This document shows, piece after piece, positions 1 through 9,436 of a DNA stretch of 64,000 nt. Source of the stretch: Promicromonospora sp. AC04 (GTDB taxonomy: Bacteria; Actinomycetota; Actinomycetes; Actinomycetales; Cellulomonadaceae); the NCBI RefSeq assembly GCF_003058225.1, contig NZ_QBUG01000003.1, forward strand, positions 62,001-126,000, in the 5' to 3' direction. Numbering within the stretch: position 1 is the first letter of the stretch; every line of letters begins with the position of its first letter. The position numbers and the translations under genes are program-made. Under the pieces are notes generated by a model. That model worked only from the letters and a program-made list of their open reading frames with translations, searched no databases and was not told where the DNA came from.

Positions 1-17
1 GCGCACTACTCCATACG

Positions 18-1382
18 ATGGAGCGCATGAATCGCTCCGCCCCGCCCAGCACCGCGTACCTCGACCATCTGGTCGCCGAGACCGAGGGCCGGCGGAAAGC
101 CGTGGCCGGGCCGGCATCCGCGGCTGACGGCGGGAGCGCTTCGGCGGACGCCGGCGGGGCGCCCGCCGCGCTGCACTCCGCCGTCGAGCGAGCGGCGGAA
201 CGGCTCGAACCCGAGCTCGCGGAGATCGTCCGGCGGCTGCACGAGCACCCCGAGCCTGCGTTCGAGGAGCACCGCAGCGCCGCGACGCTGGTCGAGGTGC
301 TCGCGCGGCACGGCGTCGAGGCGGAGCTGGGCGTCCACGGGGTGCCGACCGCGTTCCAGGCAGAGGTCGGCGACCCCGCCGGGCCCACCATCGCGATCTG
401 CGCGGAGTACGACGCGCTGCCCGGCATCGGCCACGCCTGCGGCCACAACGTCATCGCGGCGGCCGGCGTCGGCGCGTTCCTCGCCCTGCACCAGGTCATG
501 ACCTCCGGCGCCGCCCCCGCGGGCCGCGTCGTCCTGCTCGGCACACCCGCCGAGGAAGGGCACACCGGCAAGGAGGTCCTCGCCCGCAACGGGGCGCTCG
601 AGGGCATCGACGCGGCGATCATGGTGCACCCGTACGGGCTCGACGTCGCCGACCAGGTCTGGCTCGGCCGCCGTCTCCTGACCTGGACGTTCACCGGGCG
701 ACCGGCGCACGCCTCCGCCCAGCCGTACATGGGCCGCAACGCCCTGGACGCAGCCAGCCTGGCCTACCAGGGCATCGGCCTGCTGCGGCAGCAGATGCCG
801 CCGGTCGACCGCGTGCACGCGACGATCGCCGAGGGCGGCACGCGGCCGAGCATCATCACGGAGCGCGCCGTCGTGCACCTGTACGCGCGGTCCAAGTACG
901 CGGACACGCTGCGCGACCTCTCGCGCCGCCTCGACGACATCGCGCAGGGCGCGGCCCTCATGACCGGCACCGACGTCGAGATCGCCTGGGACGACGGCGC
1001 CCACCCGAGCCTCCCGGTACGCACCAACCGGACGCTCACCGACCGGTGGGTCCTGGCCCAGCGCCGACGTGGCCGCGACCCGCTGCCCGCCGGAGTGCTC
1101 TCGGAGACGCTCGCGGCGTCCACCGACTTCGGCAACATCTCGTTCCGCATCCCCGGCATCCATCCGTTGGTGCAGGTGTCGGACCCGGACGTCGCGCTGC
1201 ACACCGCGGAGTTCGCGGCAGCCGCGGCGACGCCCGCGGCGGTGTCCGCCGCCGTCGACGGCGCGGCCGGGCTCGCGGCGACGGCCCTGGACTACCTGTA
1301 CGACGCCGGGCTGCGCGCCGCCGTCCATGAGGAGTTCGCCGCGGAGGGCGGCGCGGTCGACGTGGTGCGCTACTTCGACTGA
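18..1382 (+). CDS. M20-family metallo-amidohydrolase (AbgB/aminoacylase-like)
   Basis: Predicted cytosolic zinc amidohydrolase that removes an acyl or aminobenzoyl group from an amino acid conjugate. The 454-residue protein has the M20 metal-site motifs AEYDALPGIGHACGHN (about residues 129-144) and TPAEEG (about 176-181), where H and E residues bind the metals, and an Ala-rich N-terminal 50 residues outside the family core. The length fits the AbgB/carboxypeptidase-like branch. The start is either the ATG at 18 or the ATG at 27; no good Shine-Dalgarno is seen and upstream sequence is cut by the window edge. It is followed in the same direction by an acetamidase gene after 180 bases. The substrate cannot be read from the sequence. 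Confidence 0.85.
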   Translation: MERMNRSAPPSTAYLDHLVAETEGRRKAVAGPASAADGGSASADAGGAPAALHSAVERAAERLEPELAEIVRRLHEHPEPAFEEHRSAATLVEVLARHGVEAELGVHGVPTAFQAEVGDPAGPTIAICAEYDALPGIGHACGHNVIAAAGVGAFLALHQVMTSGAAPAGRVVLLGTPAEEGHTGKEVLARNGALEGIDAAIMVHPYGLDVADQVWLGRRLLTWTFTGRPAHASAQPYMGRNALDAASLAYQGIGLLRQQMPPVDRVHATIAEGGTRPSIITERAVVHLYARSKYADTLRDLSRRLDDIAQGAALMTGTDVEIAWDDGAHPSLPVRTNRTLTDRWVLAQRRRGRDPLPAGVLSETLAASTDFGNISFRIPGIHPLVQVSDPDVALHTAEFAAAAATPAAVSAAVDGAAGLAATALDYLYDAGLRAAVHEEFAAEGGAVDVVRYFD

Positions 1383-1563
1383 AGGACGGCGGTCGAGCTC
1401 GTCGAGACCCGTCCGCCGTCGGGCCGCAGCGCCCGCGCTGTGCCCAACGATCCGGACACCGTAACGGCGGGCACACACGGGTGAAATATCCAGTTCCTAG
1501 CGTCGGGGCCGTGCGGTGCCCGACCGCGCGCGATCTCGAACGTCATCGAAGGAGCGTGGACCC

Positions 1564-2940
1564 GTGACTCTTCCCGGACACCGAACCGGACGCGCGACGA
1601 CAGCGGCCCTGGTCTCAGCACTGGGCCGACGCCGGTTCCTGCAGGCGGCGCTCGGCGTGGGGGCGGGGTCGGCGCTGGCGGCCGGGTCCGCGGTTCCTGC
1701 CGCGGGCGCGGCGTCGGCCGCGGCCCGGGGAGCCGGAGCCACGCGCGGCTCCGGGAGGTTCTCCGGCGTCCTGCAGCCCGGCCGCGGACGGATCCCGGGC
1801 GACGTCTACCTGGGCTCGGACGTCGACGACGTCCTGTGGGGGTACGTCCCGTCCGTGCACGCCGACGCCGTAGCGCGGGTGCGCTCGGGGCAGACCGTCA
1901 CCATCGACTCCGTGTCCCACGAGGGCATCCTCGAGGACCAGGGCCGCGACCCGGTCGCCTGGTTCGCCGAGCACGGCGTCCGACGCCGAGAGGTGCTCGA
2001 CGACGCCGCCGCGATCGCCGCCGGGTACTCCCGGACGGCGCGGAACTTCGACGTCGACGGTCCGCACGTCGTGACCGGTCCCGTGTTCGTGGAGGGCGCC
2101 GAACCCGGCGACGTGCTGAAGATCGAGACGCTCGAAGCCACGCCGCGTGTGCCGTACGGCGTCGTCTCGTCGCGGCACGGCAAGGGCTCGCTGGCCGTCA
2201 CGGCCACCGGCGCCCCCGCGGGGATCACGCTCGGCGAGGTGATGCCACCCGTCGAGACCGACGGCCGCGAGTCCGGCGTCCCGACCGAGTACGGGAATGT
2301 GTCCGTGTTCGCCGAGGTACGGGGCGACCACGCGACGCTGGGTTCCGGCCGGGGCCGGGTGCGGTTCCCGCTGCGGACGTTCTTCGGGATGATGGGCGTC
2401 GCCTTCGCCGAGACGACCAACCTGACCGCGCCCGAGGCCAACTCGATCCCGCCGACGCTGGGCGGCGGCAACATCGACATCAGCCACCTGGGCGCAGGTT
2501 CCACCTTCTACCTTCCGGTCAGCGCCGAGGGCGCGCTCTTCTACGTCGGGGACCCGCACATGGCGATGGGCGACGGCGAGGTCGCGCTCACCGCGATGGA
2601 GGGCTCGCTGCGCGGGACCTTCCGGCTCACCGTCTGCAAGCCCGGCTCCGGGGACGCGCCGTCGGTCGCGTACTCGTACCCATTCGCCGAGACCAGGGAC
2701 GCATGGATCCCGATCGGGCTGTCCGACCCGGACGGATCGGTGGACGGGCAGCTCAGCGATCTTGATGTCGCGATGCGCCGGGCCGTTGTCAACGCGCTCG
2801 ACTTTCTCCAGCACGACCACGGCCTGGACCGGGCGGTCGCCTACGCCTACCTGTCGGCGGCGGCCGACTTCGCCATCTCGCAGGTCGTCGACCGGACGGT
2901 CGGCGTGCACGGCCTGATCCGGAAGTCCGACCTGGGCTGA
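1564..2940 (+). CDS. Tat-exported acetamidase/formamidase family protein
   Basis: Member of the FmdA/AmdA family, which hydrolyses short amides to ammonia and the carboxylic acid. The GTG at 1564 is preferred because GAAGGAG lies seven to nine bases upstream; it gives 458 residues. A twin-arginine signal is plain: GRRRFLQAALGVG at about residues 21-33 followed by an Ala/Gly-rich hydrophobic stretch. The body carries family-typical stretches such as GPVFVEGAEPGDVL and FPLRTFFGMMGVA. Family members are usually cytosolic, so export is noteworthy. The preceding M20 hydrolase could be functionally linked as another amide-bond hydrolase, but the 180-base gap gives no proof of an operon. Confidence 0.85.
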   Translation: MTLPGHRTGRATTAALVSALGRRRFLQAALGVGAGSALAAGSAVPAAGAASAAARGAGATRGSGRFSGVLQPGRGRIPGDVYLGSDVDDVLWGYVPSVHADAVARVRSGQTVTIDSVSHEGILEDQGRDPVAWFAEHGVRRREVLDDAAAIAAGYSRTARNFDVDGPHVVTGPVFVEGAEPGDVLKIETLEATPRVPYGVVSSRHGKGSLAVTATGAPAGITLGEVMPPVETDGRESGVPTEYGNVSVFAEVRGDHATLGSGRGRVRFPLRTFFGMMGVAFAETTNLTAPEANSIPPTLGGGNIDISHLGAGSTFYLPVSAEGALFYVGDPHMAMGDGEVALTAMEGSLRGTFRLTVCKPGSGDAPSVAYSYPFAETRDAWIPIGLSDPDGSVDGQLSDLDVAMRRAVVNALDFLQHDHGLDRAVAYAYLSAAADFAISQVVDRTVGVHGLIRKSDLG

Positions 2941-2984
2941 GAAAGAGCGGGCCCCGAGGCGGCCGGCGACCTTATGGTCGGGCC

Positions 2985-3368
2985 ATGACGATGCCAGAGA
3001 TCGCCCCGGTCGACACCTGGCTCGCCGTCACGCGGGAGGACGGCGAGACCGTTGGCTACCTCGAACCCGTGACCGACGACTACGCCGACGTGATCCCGCG
3101 CAACCGCCTCGGCCACGCCGTCGGCGATGTGCACGACTATCACGCGGCCGAGGAGCTCGTGCTCGATCGCGGCCTGCGCGAGCTCGCGGAGCACTGGCTG
3201 CTCGACGGCGAGGGCGCCGAGCTCACGGTCATCGAGCTCTCCCCGGCAGGCATCGTGCTGCGCGACGCGTTCCTGTCCAAGGCTCTGGCCCCCACGAAGC
3301 GGGTGGACGTCCCGTGGCCGGACACGGCGGGACGCCTGCGCCGGGTCCGGCCTGACCAGGCCATGTGA
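2985..3368 (+). CDS. conserved-looking small protein, unknown function
   Basis: A 127-residue acidic soluble protein with no signal peptide or membrane segment. I do not recognise a domain. Codon use and high third-position GC match a real gene, and it starts 44 bases after the acetamidase in the same direction. A second ATG lies two codons downstream (2991). It ends 53 bases before the convergent YhgE gene. Confidence 0.6.
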   Translation: MTMPEIAPVDTWLAVTREDGETVGYLEPVTDDYADVIPRNRLGHAVGDVHDYHAAEELVLDRGLRELAEHWLLDGEGAELTVIELSPAGIVLRDAFLSKALAPTKRVDVPWPDTAGRLRRVRPDQAM

Positions 3369-3391
3369 GATCGGTCCGCCGCCCGCCGATC
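3369..3391. terminator. weak hairpin between convergent genes
   Basis: GATCGG (3369-3374) pairs with CCGATC (3386-3391) in the 53-base gap between two convergent genes. No U-tract. Only a 6-bp stem, so a weak call. Confidence 0.3.
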
Positions 3392-3421
3392 CCAACGGCT
3401 TCGTCCGGGCTGCGGCCTGGG

Positions 3422-5731
3422 TCAGGCGGTGCGGAGGAGCTCCGCTACCCGGACGGTGCGTTGGCGTGCCACCGTGATCGTCGTGATGGCCAGGCCCGCG
3501 ATGCTCCACAGTGCGAGCGCGGCGATCGCCATCCCGACGCCGCCCGTGCCGGGCTCGATGAGCCGCACGAGGCCGACGAGGCTCGGACCCACCGGGAGGA
3601 ACCCGGCCAGGCCTTCCAGCACAGTCGGCACCGTCGACACCACGCCCGTCGCGATGACGAGCACCGCCACCAGCAGGCTGATTCCCCGGCCGACGTGCCC
3701 GAGCGCGGCGGCCAGCGCCTGGTTGACCGCGACGAAGGCGACCGAGACCAGCGCGCCGAAGGCCATGGTCGCCGCCCAGCCTCCGGCGTCGAGGCCCTCG
3801 ACACCGGCCAGGACCGCACCCGTGGCGAGACCGGTGACCAGGCCGATCGCGGCCGGGACGGCGAACGTCCCGAGCACGAGCCTGAGCGCCCCGCGCGTCG
3901 ACCCGCGAGCGTGCAGCGGCACCGGCGAGAACACGATCATCACCGCGAGCGCGCCGAGCCAGAGCGCCAGCACCGCGAACATCGGGCCCGTCGTGCCGGT
4001 GTTGAGGTCGGTGACGTCGCCGTCCGTCGCGACCGGGTCGGCCACGACGGAGGCCAGGGACTGCCGCTCCTGCTCCGTGTACGTCGGGATCTCCTTGGTG
4101 GCCTGGCCCAGTCCGTCGGAGAGGTCGGTCGCACCGCCGGCCAGCTCGCCGACGCCGTCGGCCAGGCCGTCCACGCCGGTGGCGAGCTGGCTCGCACCGG
4201 TCTCCAGCCGGCCCGCGCCGGCAGCGAGCTCTGTCGCACCTGAGGCGATGCCACCGGCACCGCCGGAGAGCTCACGAGCGCCGGACGCGAGACCGGAGGC
4301 GCCGCCCGCAAGCTGCGCCGACCCGTCAGCCAGGCCGGAAGCGCCGGACGCAACCTGTGTCGCACCGTCCTCGAGCTGGCCGAGCCCGGAGGACAGCTGC
4401 CGGCTGCCCGTCGAGAGCTTTTTCGCACCACTCGAGAGTCCATCGGCGCCACCGGCAAGCTTGTCCGCACCCGCCGAGAGCTCGGAAGCTCCCGCAGCGA
4501 GGCCGTAGAGGCTCTTGTCGCTGTTCTTGTCAGACATCGCATTGAGGCCGTACTCGACGGTGCCGGCATCAACCGGGAGGTCGCTGTGCTCGGCCATCGC
4601 GGCACACAGGTCCGGGACCTGGATCGCCAGCGCCGGGTTCGCGCAGACCTTTGCCGCCTCGGTGAACAGGGCAACGGCCCCCTTCGATGCGTCGGCCGCG
4701 CTACCGGCAAGCCGCTGTGCACCGTCAGCGGCAGTCGTCGCGCCCGCCGCAAGCTTGCTGGACCCAGTGGCAAGACCGGCAGCTCCGCTGGAGAGCTCGG
4801 AGACCCCATCGGCGAGCTGCCCGGCGCCGTCGGCCAGTCCCGCAGCACCGTCAGCGCTCTGCCCGACGCCTTCGGCGACCTGATCGGCGCCGTCCGCGAG
4901 TCCCGAGGCACCCGAGGCCAGCCCCGCGACGCCGGTCGACACCTGGTCGGCGCCCGCTGCCCACTCGTCCGCGCCCGACGCCCACTGCCCAACGCCGCCG
5001 GCCAGGCCGGTCACGCCGTCGCCGATCCCGGCAACGCCATCAGAGGTCTGGTACGCGCCGTCGGCCAGCTCCTGCGCGCCCTTGCCCGCCTCGGTGGCGC
5101 CGTCGGCGAGCTGGTCTGCGCCGTCGGCGGCCTTGCCCAGCTCCTCCGACAGCGTGGAGAAGCCCACGAGCACGTTGTCCACGTAGGTCTCGGTGAGGGT
5201 GCTGCCGAGCACGCCGGTGGCGGTCTGGGCGACGATCTGCGCGAGGGCGTCGTCGAGCACACGACCGTCGGGGGCCGTGGCCACGTCGATCGTCGCCTGC
5301 TCCGCCTTCTCCGGGTCGTCGCCGCTGAACGACGTCGCCGCCGCCGAGAAGCCCTCCGGGATGGTGATGACTGCCGCGTAGGTGCCGTCGGCCAGGCCGT
5401 CGGCCGCGCTCGACGCGTCGGAGATCTCCCAGTCGTAGCTCGCGTCGGACGCCGGGACGGCTGCCGCCTCACCGGCCTCGGCGTCGGCCGTCTCGCCGCC
5501 GCTCACGAGGCCCGCCGCGAGCTGGCGGCCGAGCGGCACGGTCTGGCCGTCGATCTCCACCGGCTCGTCGAGGTTCACGATCGCGGCCTTGACGGTGTCG
5601 AGCCGGTCCTGCGGGTTCCACAAGGCCGAGATGAGCAGCCCCAGGATCATCAGGGGCAGGAGCGCCACCGCAACGGCGCGCCACGGGTTACGGAAAGGTT
5701 CGGGCCGGAGCCACCTCGTTGCGGAAGTCAT
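3422..5731 (-). CDS. YhgE/Pip-family membrane protein
   Basis: A 769-residue protein of the YhgE/Pip (phage infection protein) type. One membrane segment sits near the N-terminus (about residues 18-40); a block of about five follows in the last 200 residues. The periplasmic-side middle is a long series of seven-residue Gly/Ala/Leu repeats of the form GAxxLAxGAxxLADGA, expected to form a long coiled or helical stalk. Family members usually pair with a transporter ATPase or an MMPL protein and are thought to act in export or envelope functions. It overlaps the upstream MMPL gene by 4 bases (ATGA), so both are translated together, under the divergent TetR regulator. Confidence 0.9.
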   Translation of the reverse strand: MTSATRWLRPEPFRNPWRAVAVALLPLMILGLLISALWNPQDRLDTVKAAIVNLDEPVEIDGQTVPLGRQLAAGLVSGGETADAEAGEAAAVPASDASYDWEISDASSAADGLADGTYAAVITIPEGFSAAATSFSGDDPEKAEQATIDVATAPDGRVLDDALAQIVAQTATGVLGSTLTETYVDNVLVGFSTLSEELGKAADGADQLADGATEAGKGAQELADGAYQTSDGVAGIGDGVTGLAGGVGQWASGADEWAAGADQVSTGVAGLASGASGLADGADQVAEGVGQSADGAAGLADGAGQLADGVSELSSGAAGLATGSSKLAAGATTAADGAQRLAGSAADASKGAVALFTEAAKVCANPALAIQVPDLCAAMAEHSDLPVDAGTVEYGLNAMSDKNSDKSLYGLAAGASELSAGADKLAGGADGLSSGAKKLSTGSRQLSSGLGQLEDGATQVASGASGLADGSAQLAGGASGLASGARELSGGAGGIASGATELAAGAGRLETGASQLATGVDGLADGVGELAGGATDLSDGLGQATKEIPTYTEQERQSLASVVADPVATDGDVTDLNTGTTGPMFAVLALWLGALAVMIVFSPVPLHARGSTRGALRLVLGTFAVPAAIGLVTGLATGAVLAGVEGLDAGGWAATMAFGALVSVAFVAVNQALAAALGHVGRGISLLVAVLVIATGVVSTVPTVLEGLAGFLPVGPSLVGLVRLIEPGTGGVGMAIAALALWSIAGLAITTITVARQRTVRVAELLRTA

Positions 5732-8559
5732 GCCCGCACCTCCTGCTCGATCACTTCAGTGTTCTGGTCAAGGTGGGCGCCACCCGTGGATCTCTCGCCG
5801 GCGCCCGGCGTCACGTCCAGCACCGGTGTGCCGGACGGCGCCAGGTCGGTCGCGGCCGAGCCCGTCGAGCCGAGCAGCACCGCGATGCCGGCCGTCTGTG
5901 CGCCGGCGACGGCCTGCGCGAGCTCGGCCCGCGCCGCCAGGTCGCCCACCGTCTCGGTGGCGTCCACCACGAGCACGCTCGGCCTGTCGCTCAAGGCCCG
6001 GCGGACCGCCTCGGCGGGATGCCCGCCCTCGGCCGCCGAGTCGACCACCGCCACCTTGTGCCGCACGGACGACGCGCGCTCGGGCAGCACCAGCCCGGCG
6101 GTCTTCGCCACGCCGCCCGTCACCTTGAGCCGCCCGGCGACGGCCAGCAGGAACGCGCTGACCGGTGCCGTGGCGTCGCCGCGGACGAGCAGCGTGCCGC
6201 CGTCGGGCACCCGGACGCTCACCGGGCCGACGATCAGGCCGGACCGGCCGCTCACCTCCAGGTCTCCGGCTGCCACCGCGTCGGTCGCCCCCGGCTCGGG
6301 CCAGTCCGCGAGCGACAGCTCGCGGGTCAGACCCTCGCCCTCGACGTCGAACGAGGGCAGCAGCGCATCGAGCCACTTCGGCATGTACCAGGCCTTCTCG
6401 CCCAGCAGCGCTAGCACCGCCGGGACAAAGATCATGCGCACCACGAACGCGTCCACGGCCACACCCACGGCGAGGCCGAGCGCGATCGGCTTGAGGTTCA
6501 TGTCGCCGTGCGGCACGAACGCCACGAAGACCGCGATCATGATGATGGCCGCGGCGGTGACCACCTTGGCGGACCCCTGGAACCCGGTGGTGATTGCATG
6601 CTTGGCGCTGCCGCCGTGCACGTAGTCCTCGCGCATACGGGACACCAGGAACACCTCGTAGTCCATCGCGAGGCCGAACAGGATTCCCATCAGCACGATC
6701 GGCATGAAGCTGATGACCGGCCCCGTGCGGGTCACATTGAGCGCCTCGGCGAAGACGCCGTGCTCGAACACCAGTGAGACCACGCCGAACGCCGCGCCGA
6801 CGGAGAACAGGTAGCCCACCGTTGCCTTGATCGGCACCGCGATCGAGCGGAACACCATGGTCAGCAGGATCAGCGACAGGCCAACGACAACCAGGGCGAA
6901 CGGCAGCAGCGCGGCACCGAGCTTGTCCGACACGTCGATGCCGACGGCGGTGAAGCCGGTGACGGAGAGGTCCACGCCGTACTCGTCGAGGAAGTGGTCG
7001 TGCTGCGCGCGGATCTCGCGCACCAGGTCCTCGGTCTGGGCGGACGTCGGGCCGCCCTCGGGGACCACCTGGATGATGCCGGTGTCCGCTGTCGGGTTCG
7101 GCGTCGCGAGCGGTACGTCGGCCACGCCCGGCAGGTCCGCGATCTCGGCACCGATCTGGTCCATGAGCGCCACCGGGTCGGTGCTGGTCACGATGGACCC
7201 GGTAACGATCAGCGGCCCGTTGAAGCCGTCCCCGAAGTGCTCCGAGACGAGGTCGTACGTGACACGCGCGGGGTCCTCCTTCGCCATCACTCCGGCGTCG
7301 GGGAGCGCGAGGCGCAGGTCGAGCGCTGGGTAGCTCAGCGCACCCATGGCGGCGATGACCAGCACGACGGTCAGTGCCGGGACCTTGGTCACCACCCGCA
7401 CCCACCTGGCGAAGAACCGGTTCGGCTTCTGCTCGGGCGAGGCCACGGCGGCGGCCCGCGAGCGGGTCACCTCGGGGTCCTCGCCGGCGGCCGCAGCGGC
7501 AACCTCGGCCGCCGCGCGCCGGGCCTTGCGCGACGGCTTGGGCCGCAGCCGCTCCCCCGCGAACCCGAGCAGCGCGGGCAGCAGGGTGAGCGACACCAGC
7601 ACGGTGACACCCACCGTCACGGCCGCGGCGACGCCCATGATCGTGAGGAACGGGATCCCGGCCACGCCGAGCCCGACCAGCGCGATCATCACGGTGAGAC
7701 CCGCAAAGACGACGGCGGAGCCGGCAGTTGCGGTCGCCCGCGCGATCGACTCGTTCACGGCGAGGCCCTTGCCGAGCTGTTCTCGGTGCCGGGACACGAT
7801 GAACAGGGCGTAGTCGATACCGACCGCCAGGCCGAGCATCACCGCCAGCATCGGCGTCGTCGAGTTGACCGGGCCGAGCGCGGTGGCGGCGAAGAGCAGC
7901 CCCATCGACGCACCGACGCCGAGCAGCGCGTTGAGCAGCGGCAGGCCCGCGGCCACGAGGGAACCGAGGGTCAGGACCAGCACCACGAGCGCGACCAGCA
8001 GGCCGACGCCCTCGGTGAGCGTCATCTCGGGGAACTTCGAGGAGAAGAGCTGGCCGCCCAGGTGCGCCTCGGCACCGGCGGGCAGTGCCTGCGCGAGCGC
8101 GTCGGTCTCGACGCCCAGCGCGTCCTTGGTCTCGTCGGTGATGGACCCCTGGTCACCGTCGAGCTGGATCGTGAGGAGCGTGGCGCGCTCGTCGTCGGAC
8201 ACCGAGGCCGGCATCTGCTCGTCGTACGGCGAGGTGACCACCTCGACCTGCGAGACGTCGCCGAGCGCCTCGACGCCGTCGGTGATGGCCGAGCGCATCG
8301 GCTCGTCCTTGATGGACCCGCCCTCGGGCGCGACCACTATCACCTGCGCCGAAGCGCCACTGACCTGCGGGAATGTCGCCGCCAGGCGATCAAGCGCCTC
8401 CTGGGACTCGGTGCCGGGGATGGACACCTGGTTGTCGAGACCTTGCTGCAGCAGGCCGGCCGCACCGCCAACGAGGACGAGCGCCACGATCCAGCCGGCC
8501 ACGACGAGCCGGCGGGCACGGACGGCCCAGCGGCCGAGCGAGTAGAGAACGGAGGACAC
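5728..8559 (-). CDS. MMPL/RND-type transporter with ABC-ATPase-like C-terminal domain
   Basis: About 943 residues from the GTG at 8559, which has AGGAG five bases upstream; a longer open frame reaches 8871 but runs through the regulator's coding region. The first 700 residues show the two-fold MMPL layout: a TM helix, an extracytoplasmic domain, five TMs, repeated, with the GIDYALF and AMDYEVFLVSRMRE signatures. The last 230 residues differ from ordinary MMPL: a pattern like VRVPDGGTLLVRGDATAPVS followed by AVAGRL resembles the start of an ABC ATPase without the P-loop GxxGxGKS, and RPSVLVVDATETV resembles a Walker B strand. It is coupled by ATGA to the YhgE gene, and probably repressed by the divergent TetR protein. 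Likely an export pump; the substrate is unknown. Confidence 0.88.
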   Translation of the reverse strand: MSSVLYSLGRWAVRARRLVVAGWIVALVLVGGAAGLLQQGLDNQVSIPGTESQEALDRLAATFPQVSGASAQVIVVAPEGGSIKDEPMRSAITDGVEALGDVSQVEVVTSPYDEQMPASVSDDERATLLTIQLDGDQGSITDETKDALGVETDALAQALPAGAEAHLGGQLFSSKFPEMTLTEGVGLLVALVVLVLTLGSLVAAGLPLLNALLGVGASMGLLFAATALGPVNSTTPMLAVMLGLAVGIDYALFIVSRHREQLGKGLAVNESIARATATAGSAVVFAGLTVMIALVGLGVAGIPFLTIMGVAAAVTVGVTVLVSLTLLPALLGFAGERLRPKPSRKARRAAAEVAAAAAGEDPEVTRSRAAAVASPEQKPNRFFARWVRVVTKVPALTVVLVIAAMGALSYPALDLRLALPDAGVMAKEDPARVTYDLVSEHFGDGFNGPLIVTGSIVTSTDPVALMDQIGAEIADLPGVADVPLATPNPTADTGIIQVVPEGGPTSAQTEDLVREIRAQHDHFLDEYGVDLSVTGFTAVGIDVSDKLGAALLPFALVVVGLSLILLTMVFRSIAVPIKATVGYLFSVGAAFGVVSLVFEHGVFAEALNVTRTGPVISFMPIVLMGILFGLAMDYEVFLVSRMREDYVHGGSAKHAITTGFQGSAKVVTAAAIIMIAVFVAFVPHGDMNLKPIALGLAVGVAVDAFVVRMIFVPAVLALLGEKAWYMPKWLDALLPSFDVEGEGLTRELSLADWPEPGATDAVAAGDLEVSGRSGLIVGPVSVRVPDGGTLLVRGDATAPVSAFLLAVAGRLKVTGGVAKTAGLVLPERASSVRHKVAVVDSAAEGGHPAEAVRRALSDRPSVLVVDATETVGDLAARAELAQAVAGAQTAGIAVLLGSTGSAATDLAPSGTPVLDVTPGAGERSTGGAHLDQNTEVIEQEVRA

Positions 8560-8600
8560 GCACACTCCTGGACGAGGCGGGGTACGACGACGGGACGTTC

Positions 8601-8651
8601 GATGCACCACTGTATCCGATACGCTGGTGCATCCAATACAGGCCTGCATTG
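8601..8651. promoter_or_regulatory. TetR operator region with two dyads
   Basis: Between the MMPL gene (start 8559) and the TetR gene (start 8687) lies GATGCACCA (8601-8609) facing TGGTGCATC (8625-8633), with GTATC-C-GATAC inside sharing the same centre (8617): 14 of 16 pairs match over 33 bases. Immediately next is CAAT-A-CAGGCCTG-C-ATTG (8634-8651), also palindromic. Position and symmetry suit a divergent TetR operator. Confidence 0.75.
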
Positions 8652-8686
8652 ATAGACTTGGCCTCTTGACCGCCCAAGGAGTTTCC

Positions 8687-9382
8687 GTGACCACTGAGCC
8701 CGCCACCGACGTCGGCTCCAGGTCGTCCGTCGAGCGTGCGCTCACCACGGCCCTGACCCCGCGCCGCGAAAAGACCCGCGAGCGCCTGCTCGACGCCGCG
8801 TTCACCGTCTTCGCGCACCACGGCATCCATGGCGCGTCCATCGAGGCCGTCTGCGAGGCCGCCGGGTTCACCCGCGGTGCCTTCTACTCGAACTTCAGCA
8901 GCAAGGAGGAGCTGTTTCTCGCGCTCGCTGAACGCGCGATGCGCCGGCAGCTCGCCTCGCTGGAGTCCATCGGCGAGGAGCTGGAGCCGGACCTCGTCCA
9001 GGACGGCGCCGTGGACTATGAGGCGATCCGCAGCGTCCTCTCCGTGGTGATCACGGATCCTGGGGACGCCCGGCAGTGGGCGCTGATGCGCGCCGAGCTG
9101 GAGCTCCTCGCGATGCGTGACCCCGCCGTCGGCCGGCCGTTCCTCGCCCAGGAGGAGACGCTCCGCGCCGAGCTCGGCGCCGCGATCCGCCGGATCCTCG
9201 CCAGCTGCGGCCTGCAGTTCGCCGTTGACGAGCGCACCGCGGTCGACCTGTTGCTCTCTGTCTACGAGTCGTCGGCCCGGGCCGCCGTGGTCGCGAAACC
9301 CACGCCGGAGGACGGCGATGCCTCGCCGGACACCGCCGTCCTGAGCCGGCTGATCAAGCTCCTGATGATCCCGGTCGACTGA
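8687..9382 (+). CDS. TetR-family transcriptional regulator
   Basis: A 231-residue repressor. The GTG at 8687 has AAGGAG five bases upstream and is chosen over the upstream ATG at 8627, which lies in the operator. The N-terminal helix-turn-helix is typical of TetR: RERLLDAAFTVFAHHGIHGAS followed by an EAVCEAAGFTRGAFYSNFSSKEEL recognition region. The C-terminal ligand domain is unclassified. It is divergent from the MMPL-YhgE operon across a 127-base region with strong dyads, so it probably represses both that operon and itself and is released by a ligand of the pump. Confidence 0.92.
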   Translation: MTTEPATDVGSRSSVERALTTALTPRREKTRERLLDAAFTVFAHHGIHGASIEAVCEAAGFTRGAFYSNFSSKEELFLALAERAMRRQLASLESIGEELEPDLVQDGAVDYEAIRSVLSVVITDPGDARQWALMRAELELLAMRDPAVGRPFLAQEETLRAELGAAIRRILASCGLQFAVDERTAVDLLLSVYESSARAAVVAKPTPEDGDASPDTAVLSRLIKLLMIPVD

Positions 9383-9436
9383 CGCGGCGCGGCCCCGCTC
9401 CGGCTCGGCCCACCCGGTCAGGTCACCGACCTCGAG

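Noticed and set aside
8560-8871. N-terminal extension of the MMPL frame
   Set aside because: It would overlap the TetR coding region and operator; GTG 8559 has a proper ribosome-binding site.
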